From: Fonticula alba
Lineage: Eukaryota > Opisthokonta > Rotosphaerida > Fonticulaceae
NCBI RefSeq assembly: GCF_000388065.1
Contig: NW_009242978.1
Location: 884,217 to 904,421, forward strand
Reading direction: 5' to 3'
DNA length: 20,205 bases
Every line of letters begins with the position of its first letter. Position 1 is the first letter of the stretch. Of this stretch, positions 9,047 to 17,737 are shown piece by piece. The notes below the pieces were generated by a model, which was not told the DNA's origin, made no database searches, and saw nothing but the letters and a program-made list of their open reading frames with translations. The position numbers and the translations under genes were made by a program.

Positions 9047-11253
9047 ATGGCTGTCGAGGACACCTCCCTACAGCCCCGCGGCCGGCGCACCACCACACGC
9101 TCCAGGGCCTCGGGCGGTGGTCGCGGCGGCGGCGGCGGCGGCGGCGGCGGCCGCGGCGGCGGCGGCGGTGACAAAATCTCGCCCGATGTTGGGCCGCCAA
9201 AAGCCCCGCCCTCGCCGCCGGACGCACCGGCCACAACACAGGCCCCCAGCCAAGCAAACAAGCCCGCTCCGGCCGGTGCCAAGGCCTTACCCGGTCCGGA
9301 GGAGAGCGCGGCCAGCTTTGAAATGGCGCCACGCCCGACCTCCGCACCGGAGCCACCTGCTACTCCTGCGGCCCCTGCGGCCCCTGCGGCTCCTGCGGCT
9401 CCTGCGGCTCCCGCTGTCCCGTCCAAGCGGCCAACTCCGGTGCCAATCGCCGAGGAAACGAGCCCGGCGAAGCGTGCGCGTCCTGACGCCTCGCGCCCGG
9501 CAACCCCGCCGGCTGTCAGCTCTCCGCCAGACTCGTCGGATACCGGGCCCACCTCACCGCCGCCAGTGCAGCGGCGCATTCCGCGCCTGACGTCGCCAGC
9601 TCCCCGGCACCCATACCGCGTGCCGGTGCCGCCGTCACCACTGCGCAAGATCCGCGCCTCCTTCGACGCCCTTTCCTCGGCCAGCTCGTCGTCGGACTCG
9701 GACTCCGGGGATGAGGGGCCGCTCGCGGCCGGGCGGCCCTCGGCCGCCGGGGCGACTGGCGCCTGGGATGCTCCGCATGTCACGCCCCCTCGGTCGCAAT
9801 CGACCGGCCATCGATCGCCCCCCCGGTCACCGAGCCCCTCGCGTCCCTCAAGGCCATCGGGCGGCATCTTGGCTAGCCGGCTGGCGCGGCCAAATATTGC
9901 GGCCTTCGGGGCCGATCTCCCGGGCCCGGCCGGGCCCGATGGCCGGCCCACAAGTGGCGATGGCTCTGCTGTGTCGAATGACGGCGCCGCTGCGGCTTCG
10001 AGCTCGGTGGTGGCTGTCGCCACTGCGGCTGCGGCCGGCGCGGCCGCCGCACCGGCCGCCGCCGCTGACACCATCGAAGCTGCTGAGTCTGTTGAGGCTG
10101 CCGCCGTCGAGTCGGCCCGACAAATTAGCTTGATGTCTCCCTATGGGTTTGAGCGGGAGACTCAACTGCTGGGATTCTCGCCAGACGCCTACCTGGCCGC
10201 GGTGTCGGCCGCCTTTCACGATGCGGTCGAGGTGGCGGTTGCCGATGCCTTCAGCGCTGCCGCTGACCATCTCCCTCCGGAGAGTGACGACCCGATGGAC
10301 GCCTCGCACGAGGAAGGAACTCGGCGCTTTTCCGAGGACCACCTGACCACGGTGCGCCCGGCGTCTCCCCCGCCCCTGTCCGCTTGGCTCCTCCTTTTGC
10401 CTTGCCTTTATGCTCTTTCCCTGCTCCACGGCCCTCTCCCCTTGGGCTCCCGTCTTGCCTGCCCGCTCACCGTGCCCGGTTCCCTTTGCAGCGCATGGAT
10501 CGCTTTTTGGCGATCGCCCACTCCAAGTGCTCGGCCAAGGTGGACTTGGCGGCAAACTACGCCCGGAGGAGCATCTTTCGCACGATCTCCGGGGCCCTTC
10601 CCCGGCCGCCGCCGGCGCCGCCAGCTGATGCAGTGCGCTTTGTTGCCCGCGAGACGGCATCACCGGGCGGGATGCTCTCCTCGGACGGGGGCATCCTGCC
10701 GAACTTGACCGAGGCGCGGAACTTGACCGGCAAACTCCTCGGCCAGACGGAGCGCCTCCTGGTGGATCTGGAATCGGTTCGTCTCCTGGCCGGGCTCCTT
10801 CGCCCTCCCTGCCCCCCCCCCCCCCCCGGCCGATCGCGCATTTGCACCTGAGATGTTTTTTCCTCTCCTTCCCTGTTCTGACTCTCGGCTTTGTGCATGG
10901 CGCACACCGCACTCCTCGTCTTTCGGCAGGAACTTGATCGCCACCGACTGCTCGAGGCTCGGCTGCTGGAGATGCTAGAGCGGCGAGCCAATGCACAGCT
11001 TCACCATGCGGAGACGTTGCTCCAGGATGCCGAGGCTGGCCGGCCGGCGACTGCCGGCATCCCGCGCACCCCCACTCCACGGGAGGTGGCCGTGGCGCGG
11101 CACATGTCCCATGCATCCACCGGGGCTGGGGTCGATCGCGAGGTGGTCAAGTTCGTGGCTGACAATGCCGGGCAACTTGTGGCCAATTTGAACCAGGTCT
11201 TGGCTGCACTAGATCGCCGGCCACGCATGCGCTCGGACACGCCGGGGATATAG
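9047..11253 (+). CDS. MIS12-like kinetochore protein with long disordered N-terminus
   Basis: The C-terminal part resembles MIS12, a core subunit of the MIS12 complex that links inner centromere to outer kinetochore. Exons 9047-10351, 10492-10776 and 10930-11253 (stop TAG) join in phase 0 across introns of 140 and 153 nt (donors GTGCGC and GTTCGT, acceptors ttgcag and cggcag). They give 637 residues. Residues 363-637 carry the family signature: YGFERETQLLGFSPDAYLAA and the helix after it correspond to the MIS12 head (ETQxxGFxP then a long amphipathic helix). ARRSIFRTISGALPRPP matches the second conserved block, and ELDRHRLLEARLLEMLERR plus DREVVKFVADNAGQLVANL form the coiled-coil end. Residues 1-362 are Pro/Ala/Ser-rich with a basic cluster PAKRARP that could be a nuclear signal. 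The start has a strong Kozak context (agccATGG). Met363 sits where typical MIS12 proteins begin, so the extension may be real, alternative or fused. Family assignment is by remembered pattern and is likely, not certain. Confidence 0.72.
9365..9409 (+). repeat. Five tandem 9-nt units encoding Ala-Ala-Pro
   Basis: Five units of CCTGCGGCY encode repeated Pro-Ala-Ala in the disordered N-terminus of the MIS12-like protein. The unit length keeps the frame. Confidence 0.92.
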
Positions 11254-11623
11254 TCCTCGAGAAATGGACATAGGCTTTTTCGATGCATGTGCCTTTCAGA
11301 TGGTGGGACTGCTTGTCATGTTGTCTGGCAAGAGGTTCAATATCAGCGGAGGGGGGGAGATTCAGTCTCTTTGTCTATTTTGCGTTCACCGGCCGGGGGA
11401 GGGGGCGAAGTCGGGCGGCATGCAGGAGAGCGGGAGTGGGCATAGAGGCGCCGCGGAAGGACTGGCCTGTTGGTTGCTATTATGTTCTGGTGCGGTCTGG
11501 GCTTGTGTGTTTGTTCGTTGTATTTTTTCACGGGGGGGGAGGGAGCAACGATATCGGGATATGGACGAGTACTTGCCGGGTTTTTCGGTCCTCCTCGCGC
11601 GCTGGCGGCCATACGCGGCGAGA
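11254..11623. other. Short intergenic region between convergent genes
   Basis: This separates the stop codons of the MIS12-like gene (+) and the UNC-50 gene (-). It is lower in GC than its surroundings and T/G-rich on the + strand, as expected for 3' untranslated sequence. No canonical poly(A) hexamer, RNA gene or coding segment is visible. Confidence 0.7.
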
Positions 11624-12395
11624 CTAGTAGAAGTAACGCAGTGCTAGATTGTAGGGCACATTGTAGCCAGTCAGTAGGGCCAGCAGCGGGGTGAAGACCA
11701 AGAACACGGCGGCCGGCGCCAGGAGGATGACCGAATGCTTGACCGTGGGCAGGGCTGATCAAAGGGGGAGCAGGGCCGGGGATGGACGGCGGAAAAGAGG
11801 GTCAGTCAAGGCCGGAGGGGGGGACTAGGGGCTCGGCCATGGGTGCGCAGCGCACCACCATAACCCAGGGCGACGATGTAACAGTAGTGAAAGACGCCGA
11901 TTGACAGGAGAAGGTTCGCCACAAAGGCGGCCAGCCGTCCGGCTGAGGCGGCCAGCGTCCAGCTCGACAGGATCCACAGCAGGAACCAAGCAAGAGCCAT
12001 GCCAACCGTGGCGTTGAGGTGGATTTCCAGCGAGAAGAGCGGCTCAACCGCCTCATGCGGGTGTGTCGGGAGAGCCTGCTGGGAGAAGTCGCGCCGCAGG
12101 ACGCGTTCAGCAACAAGCCTACGGATCGGGTTGTGATGGGGGGGGGGGGGGGGGACGGGCGAAGTGGCCAAAGGTCAGCATATGGGCATGGTCATGGACA
12201 GGATCAGCCACTCGGAGGTGACGCGGCAGGAGATCCAGCGCACCAGGTGAAGCAGGCACCAGCGACGCAGGAGAAAAGAAGCCACTCAAGCAGGAAAATG
12301 CGCAGAGCCCCGAAGAAGGCCGACAAGATTGACCGTTTGACCGTGAGACCGATGAGCAGTGAAAGAGCTATTTACGGGACCATCAGTAAACAATG

Positions 12396-12428
<33 letters not shown>

Positions 12429-13554
12429 GGAGGGAGAGAGAGAGGGGGAGAGAGAGAGGGAGGGAGGGAGGGAGGGAGGGAGAGAGCGCGCAAGCGAGCG
12501 AGAGCGAGTGTGTGAGCGAGTGTGTGTGTGTGTGTGTGTGCCACTGTGGTATTCAGAAAGCACAAGAAAAGGCTCAAACATTGGTTGGCGCCCGACATAC
12601 CGAAAACCAGCACCCCAGTAATGATGTATGACGCGGGATCATCTCGAGCCCAGGAACCGGTCGAGTGCTTGCGGTAGTACGACGAGCGGTAGCTGCAGAC
12701 GAGGGTGGCAAGGCAGGGGAGGGCGGTGGTTAGCTGACACCGTGGGCCGGAGAGAAGGAAGGGGGCCCGGCACGAGGGCCGGTACGCGGGGCAGCCGGCT
12801 GCCTGTTGTGAAGGAGAGCGCACACTTGCCGCGGGGAGATCAGCAACTGGGCCACGGTCCAGAAGGCCATCTCGAAGTCCATTTGGTCGCGGCGGGTGGC
12901 TCGCCGTGCCATGCGCGTTAACCGGTGCTTCAGGGTCCCCAACGAAGCGGGGGCCATTCCACGCGAGGAGGAGAAGATGCTGGACGTGTGCGGCGCTCGG
13001 CCGAGGGTGCCTGCCCCGGACCCACCGGCGCCAGGACCCCCAAGCAACGCTGACGGATGGCCATAGAGCGCGCTGACGGTCGGCCCGCCATGGTGGCTGT
13101 GGCCACTCGGCAGGGAGACGCCTGACGAGAAGGGCGCCCCGCCCGGGGCCGGGATGGTCAGCGACGCGGAGGAGAGCTTGGCAAAGGGCGCCACGGCGGG
13201 GGTCGAGTATGCCGGAGGCCCGGGCTCCGGAGCCGGCGGGCTGCCATTGTTGCTGCTGCTGCTGCTGCTGCTGATGTTGGCGTTGCTGCTGGCCACCGCT
13301 GGGATCGCACCCCCGGGGCTCGACAGGTCGGCCATGTTCGACGGGAGGGGGGTCTGAGGCAGGCCACCGGTGAGGGGCGATCGCGCGGCCGCGGGGCCAT
13401 CACCGCCAGGATGTAGCGGCGAGGACACCGCCGTCGGAGGAAGGGGACTGGCCGGCATGGCGCCTGGACCAAAGGGGGGCTGGTGCGCTGGAGCCGCATC
13501 GGCCAACGGGGGCTCCGCACTCAGGCTGGGCATGGCAACTGTCGACGGTATCAT
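11624..13554 (-). CDS. UNC-50/GMH1 family Golgi membrane protein
   Basis: Multipass Golgi membrane protein of the UNC-50 family, which in animals supports surface delivery of nicotinic acetylcholine receptors and in yeast (Gmh1) interacts with Arf-GEFs. Five exons on the minus strand: 13554-12824, 12692-12601, 12367-12244, 12118-11856 and 11754-11624 (stop TAG), 446 residues. Intron phases are 2, 1, 2 and 1, with donors GTGCGC, GTATGT, GTGCGC and GTGCGC. Every join restores family sequence: RRDQMDFEMAFW, then SPRQVYRSSYYRKH, GSWARDDPAS, SLEIHLNA and LGYGALPTVKHSVILL. Five hydrophobic segments follow the RDDP motif, the usual UNC-50 number. Residues 1 to about 209 are a Pro/Ser/Gly-rich disordered extension not typical of the family. 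The start could instead be the next in-frame ATG at 13533. A TATA-like cgatatatgg lies about 70 bp upstream of the start. The family call is firm. Confidence 0.93.
12396..12540 (+). repeat. Compound microsatellite (GT, GA, GGGA) in UNC-50 intron 2
   Basis: GT repeats are followed by GA, GGGA and again GT/GAGC repeats, filling most of the 233-nt intron 12368-12600. On the sense (minus) strand this is a CT- and CA-rich tract. It is the longest intron found here and the only one with a GTATGT donor. Confidence 0.95.
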
Positions 13555-13904
13555 CGACCTAGTGCAGGTGGGAGTGGTGGGGGAGAGGGAGGAAAAATGG
13601 GGGACAAGGGCGCGAAAGGAAACGGCGATATATGGGTGAGGGGAGATGGAGAAGGGAGGGGCGAGGCGGGTAGGGGGCAGGGGATTCCACTGGGCTCCGC
13701 GGCGCGGCTCTCCTTCAACTCCTCCCCTGGCTGGATGGGGGGGGGGGGGCGCCACAAACTGGCGGTCCCTGTCAGGCAGGCAGGTGTGCGCGGAGCTGCG
13801 ATAGCCGAACAAGGAGGGGCCGAATGCTCGGCTGCCCGATCCACCTTGGGGAGGTCCCGATCATGTCAGACGGAACGCTGCCAGCCTGGGGGGTGGGGAT
13901 CGGC

Positions 13905-13946
<42 letters not shown>

Positions 13947-14344
13947 AAGCGGATGGGGGGGGGGGGGGGGCAGACAGACCCGGCGCTGCCGCCACAACAC
14001 GGTGCCGGGCAATTAAGGGACAGTTGGCAGCAGAGAAGCAGCGGCCGCGGTGGCAACGCCGCAGCAGCAGCCGCGGCAGCTCGCCATCGGAAGACAAGAC
14101 CAAGCAAGGGGCCGTGGGCCGTCTCCGGTCCGGTTGTCCCGGCGCCGAGCGGGCCCTCGATGGGATTCCAACCAGGGGGCAGGGCAGGAGGTGGAACCAG
14201 CCACACCGCCAGGCGGGCGGCCTTTCCAGAGAGATCTCACACGAATTGGCCGGGCTGGAAACGCCGCGCCGAGGGGGGGGGGGGGCGGGCCACGGTCAAC
14301 CAAAGAGCCCAAGCATTTGACGCCAGATTGGGACCCCCCCTGTA
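13555..14344. other. Intergenic region between the UNC-50 gene and the tRNA
   Basis: This is the upstream flank of the UNC-50 gene (minus strand) and the 5' flank of the tRNA. It contains G13 (13737-13749), G39 (13907-13945), G16 (13955-13970) and G13 (14273-14285). A pyrimidine-rich sense leader lies just upstream of the UNC-50 start. Long ORFs here arise from the G runs and are not credible genes. Confidence 0.6.
13907..13970 (+). repeat. G39 and G16 homopolymer runs
   Basis: Thirty-nine consecutive G (13907-13945), nine other bases, then sixteen G (13955-13970). This is the longest homopolymer in the window, about 350 bases upstream of the UNC-50 start codon, where it reads as poly-C on the sense strand. 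Its exact length is likely uncertain in any assembly. Confidence 0.9.
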
Positions 14345-14416
14345 AGCGACTTGGCGCAGGGGAAGCGTGTTGGGCTCATAACCCAAAGGTCGGTGGATCG
14401 AAACCACCAGTCGCTA
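14345..14416 (+). tRNA. Initiator tRNA-Met (CAU)
   Basis: A 72-nt cloverleaf with no intron and no encoded CCA. The acceptor stem AGCGACT pairs with AGTCGCT, with discriminator A. The anticodon arm TTGGG-CTCATAA-CCCAA gives anticodon CAT. Initiator marks are clear: an A1:U72 end pair, three G:C pairs in the anticodon stem (GGG/CCC), and GGATCGAAACC in the T arm where elongators have GGTTCGANNCC. Internal pol III promoters are TGGCGCAGGGG (A box) and that same T-arm segment (B box). Apart from the acceptor stem it is very close to the animal initiator tRNA. Confidence 0.97.
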
Positions 14417-14746
14417 TACCTTCACTTTTTGGCCAGCCTCACCAGGGCACACTGCCCGACCGTCGGGAGAGGAGGAGAGGGGGGAAAGGCGCGCACGCAC
14501 GCCGCGCGCCCCTGTGTGTGGCCCGCCGTCCTCCCTGCGAGAAAAGCACACAACCGAGAGACCCAAATGGCGGGGCTACCCCGAGGAGAGGAGAGAAAAA
14601 AAGGGGGGGGGGGGGGCAATCGACCGGGGGAAACGCGTGTATTTGTTGCTTGCCTACCCCCCCGAGAGAGGGGGGGGGGAGGGAGGGGCGCGGAGGCCCC
14701 GCCCCGCCCCGCCCCGCCCCAGCCATGCACATCCGCCTGGGCCGGC
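14417..14746. other. Intergenic region between the tRNA and the SEC6 3' end
   Basis: It holds the pol III terminator, the 3' flank of the SEC6 gene, G14 (14603-14616) and GGGGC-type repeats near 14697-14720. No further gene is visible. Confidence 0.65.
14426..14430 (+). terminator. RNA polymerase III terminator
   Basis: A run of five T on the sense strand starts ten bases after the tRNA 3' end, the normal pol III stop signal. Confidence 0.85.
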
Positions 14747-17737
14747 CTATGAACGCCCGCTCAAGGCCCGCTCGAGGGCCAACTGAATGTGATCGACGCT
14801 GGTGGGCACCGTGGTGGGGAGGACCTTTTGCGGGGGCGCCGGCTGCGGCTGGCTCTCCTCCACCTTGCGACAGGTGGCCAGGGCACTGGAATTCTGCTCG
14901 CGAGTCAGGTCGGACCGGCGCTGCAGCAGACGCGCCACGTGCGTCGAGGTGAGCGTGCCGCATACACGGCGCGACTCCTCGAAGAAGAGGTGGACATTGG
15001 TGTGCGGGCAGACGGTCATGCTGCATAGCGAGTGGATGAGCTTCAGGGCCTCCTCCAGGCGCCTGGGGTTTTGGATCAGCGGCCGGAAGAGAGCCCCGAG
15101 GGCCTCGGTGTCGGCCTTGAGCCGGCGCTCCAGCTCCCCCGGGCGGAAGACCGCCGCCCGGGAAAACAGGGCATCAATGTAGCACGCGACCACCTGCTCC
15201 AGGAGCATGACCCCCAGCTTGTCGAAGGAGTAGAGGGGAATGCGCGGCCGAATGTCCTCCATGTAATCGGCGAAGGTGGCAATGACATCGGTCATGAGGT
15301 TTTCCTCATACCAGCGCCCGGTCAGCAACCCGCGCAACAGGCGGAAGGTATCACACAGCATCAGGAAGATGGCCCCGAACAGGGGGAAGGTGGCGCCCAG
15401 GCGCAAGTCACGCAGGGCCTCCTGCAGCGGGGCAAACAATGCCTCGCTCGGGCCCACCCGCGCCAGGAGCTTGCGCAGGTGGGCGATGAAGTCCGCGAGC
15501 AAATCCGAGCTCGAGGTCAGCGTATTGGACGTCAGAAGCAGGTACTCCACCAGCCCGCCGGGGATGTCATCCTCATCGTCCCCGCCGCCGGTCGGCGGCG
15601 AGGGGGTGCTTCCGGGGCCGAGGGCCGGCGACCCGGGCCCCGACCCGGGCGCCTCGTATGGCATCTCCTCCGACCAAAACCCGCCGGTGAGCATGGCCAC
15701 CACGGCCGGCGGTAGGGCCGCCATGCCGGTGGGGGCCGGCGTCTGGAGGAAGGGGTTGGCCGGGGACTTGCTCGAGCCGGTGGTGGCCGGGCCGCTGGAG
15801 GACCCGCCCATGGCCGCCTCCTCCAGGGCCGGAAGCCGGACGCAGAAGAGCTCCACCGGGAAGACCGACAGCAGGAAGGGATACCCGGACCCATAGTGCG
15901 CCAGGTACCGGCGCAACTCGATGACCACCATGCGCAGGAGGAAGAGCCGCGACTCGCCCAGCAGCCCGGCCGCCGAGGTGAGGAATTGCTCCACCAGCGG
16001 CAAGCTCGAGGAGGTGAGGGTCTGGTCCAGCTGCTGGTTGAGCATCTGGAAAAGAAGGACACTGGCCGTGGACCGGAAGTGCCCGGTGCCGGGGTCGATG
16101 GGGGGCGCATCGGTCCGCCGGATGAAGGCCTGGCGCTCGCGCTGAAGCAAATTCAACACCCACGTCCCAAGCATGACGGTCACCTCGCGATTGTACCGCT
16201 GGTAGATGGTGGCCCGCTGGTCGGCCAGCAGGGGGGGGGACAGCCAATCGGCCGGCACCCCGAGGCGCCCGGTCATGGATGCCTGGTAGCCCTCGATGAA
16301 TTGCAACAACACCAGCAGGTGCGGCCGCGAGAGCTTCGGGTCGCGCAGAATCCGCAGCAGCAGGTCATTGGTGTGGGCGTGGTATGCCCGTACAAAGAGC
16401 CGGGGCACCCCGAGGCTCGGGTCCACCAGCGGCCGGAGGAGATCCATCAATCGAACCACCGACGAGTCGATGAAGGCCGACAGGGGCCCGAGAACCTCCG
16501 GCAGGGGGGTATGCCGGGCGAGGGCCGCAAATTCCGAGCTGATGGCCGTGGCCACCGCGGCCAGGGTCTTGCTTCGGAGGTCATACCGGAAGGAGTCCAG
16601 GATGTTGGCAGCCGACCGCATGTAATCCTGCTCGGCCCCGGGGGACAGGGCATCGGCGGCCGACGTGCCGCGGGGATTGGCCACGGCCGTCGGGGCCACG
16701 GCCGCCGCGCGTCGAAGGAGACTCGGCCGGTCGGCGACGGTGGCCGCACGGGCTGCCTCGGCGGCGGCCGCCGCCGCGAGCACCTCATTCTGGTGGTCCA
16801 ACACCACGGGGTCCGGCTCGAAGCACCGGCCATGCGGGTCGATGGTCATCGGCAGGGCCACCCCGGCGGCCAGCGACCGGTCGATCTCCTCGGCCTTGGC
16901 CACGATCACATAGAGGGCCACCACGGCCGAGGGGTTGACATCGGCCAGCCGGAGCTGCTCCCCGGCGATGGCCATCAGCAGGGCCTCAAATTCGGCCGCC
17001 AGACGGGTGGAATCCTCGATGATGAACTCCAGCAGGTCCAGCAGCCGGAAGCCAGACTGGGAGGGCGGCCGAGCGGCCACCGATGCCACACAATGCCGCT
17101 GGAATAGGCGAAGCCGGGCCAGCATCATGAAGACATACAGCTCGAATTGGGTATTCTCCAAGTCGGCCTGGTCGGCCTGGATGCGCTGCCGCAGGTGAAT
17201 GATCAACCCCTGCATGGATTCCAGGGTGGAGGTGATGTGCTGCACCTGCTCGGTCCGGCGGTGGGAGACATGCGCGAAAAAGAGCTTGTCAAAGTCGGGC
17301 AATGCCCCCTGCGCACTGGCACACAGCTGGATGGCCTGCGAGAGGGACTGCTCCACGGTGACCGCGTCGTCGAAGCGCTGCTGGATTTGGTTGGTCCAGC
17401 CGGAGGCCTGGTGGAGATGGTCCTGCAGGGCGATGCGCAGCTTGGACTGCCGGTCGTTGCGCACTTGGGCCAGGGATTCGCAGAACTCCGACAGGTCCGG
17501 CAGGATGTCCGATCCGAAGAAGTCCTCCAAGTTGGCCAGGACCTTCTCGTAGACCCGGTCAACCTCGAAGCGCCCGTCCGAGTCATAGATGTCCGATCCG
17601 CCCATCTGTGGCAGACCGGCGGGGGAGGGCGCGATCGTGGAGAAAAGCCCCCGCGCCGAGGAGGGCTGTGCGGGGTTGGCGCCGCCGTCGGCGGCTGCCC
17701 CGCCGGAGAAGGGCCCGGGCAGGCGGAGGCCAAACAT
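14747..17737 (-). CDS. Exocyst complex component SEC6 (EXOC3)
   Basis: Subunit of the octameric exocyst, which tethers secretory vesicles to the plasma membrane before fusion. One uninterrupted frame of 996 residues (animal and yeast SEC6 are about 750-800), stop TAG. The N-terminal half is helical, with long coiled-coil-like stretches such as ILPDLSEFCESLAQVRNDRQ. The C-terminal Sec6 domain is recognised by WLSPPLLADQRATIYQRYNR, then LLQRERQAFIRRTDAPPIDP and STASVLLFQMLNQQLDQTL (around residue 550), corresponding to the family's ER-x-x-F...PE-D....FQMINQQ block. Near the end, FADYMEDIRPRIPLYSFDKL and LLEQVVACYIDALF match the terminal helical bundle. Extra length comes from an Ala-rich insert near residue 320 and a Gly/Ser/Pro insert at about 642-729. 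The chosen start (MFGLRLPG) has a weak Kozak context; the next Met, in MGGSDIYDSDG, is preceded by cacag and could follow a 5' intron, so the first 50 or so residues are uncertain. Confidence 0.9.
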   Translation of the reverse strand: MFGLRLPGPFSGGAAADGGANPAQPSSARGLFSTIAPSPAGLPQMGGSDIYDSDGRFEVDRVYEKVLANLEDFFGSDILPDLSEFCESLAQVRNDRQSKLRIALQDHLHQASGWTNQIQQRFDDAVTVEQSLSQAIQLCASAQGALPDFDKLFFAHVSHRRTEQVQHITSTLESMQGLIIHLRQRIQADQADLENTQFELYVFMMLARLRLFQRHCVASVAARPPSQSGFRLLDLLEFIIEDSTRLAAEFEALLMAIAGEQLRLADVNPSAVVALYVIVAKAEEIDRSLAAGVALPMTIDPHGRCFEPDPVVLDHQNEVLAAAAAAEAARAATVADRPSLLRRAAAVAPTAVANPRGTSAADALSPGAEQDYMRSAANILDSFRYDLRSKTLAAVATAISSEFAALARHTPLPEVLGPLSAFIDSSVVRLMDLLRPLVDPSLGVPRLFVRAYHAHTNDLLLRILRDPKLSRPHLLVLLQFIEGYQASMTGRLGVPADWLSPPLLADQRATIYQRYNREVTVMLGTWVLNLLQRERQAFIRRTDAPPIDPGTGHFRSTASVLLFQMLNQQLDQTLTSSSLPLVEQFLTSAAGLLGESRLFLLRMVVIELRRYLAHYGSGYPFLLSVFPVELFCVRLPALEEAAMGGSSSGPATTGSSKSPANPFLQTPAPTGMAALPPAVVAMLTGGFWSEEMPYEAPGSGPGSPALGPGSTPSPPTGGGDDEDDIPGGLVEYLLLTSNTLTSSSDLLADFIAHLRKLLARVGPSEALFAPLQEALRDLRLGATFPLFGAIFLMLCDTFRLLRGLLTGRWYEENLMTDVIATFADYMEDIRPRIPLYSFDKLGVMLLEQVVACYIDALFSRAAVFRPGELERRLKADTEALGALFRPLIQNPRRLEEALKLIHSLCSMTVCPHTNVHLFFEESRRVCGTLTSTHVARLLQRRSDLTREQNSSALATCRKVEESQPQPAPPQKVLPTTVPTSVDHIQLALERALSGRS

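Noticed and set aside
12383-12600. Minus-strand ORF continuing past UNC-50 exon 2 into Ser/Leu and Thr-His repeats
   Set aside because: These are translated GA and GT microsatellites. Splicing from 12600 to 12367 restores the family sequence in frame.
15896-17107. 403-codon + strand ORF inside SEC6
   Set aside because: Antisense shadow of the clear SEC6 frame, rich in Gly/Arg/Gln/His as expected from reversed codons.
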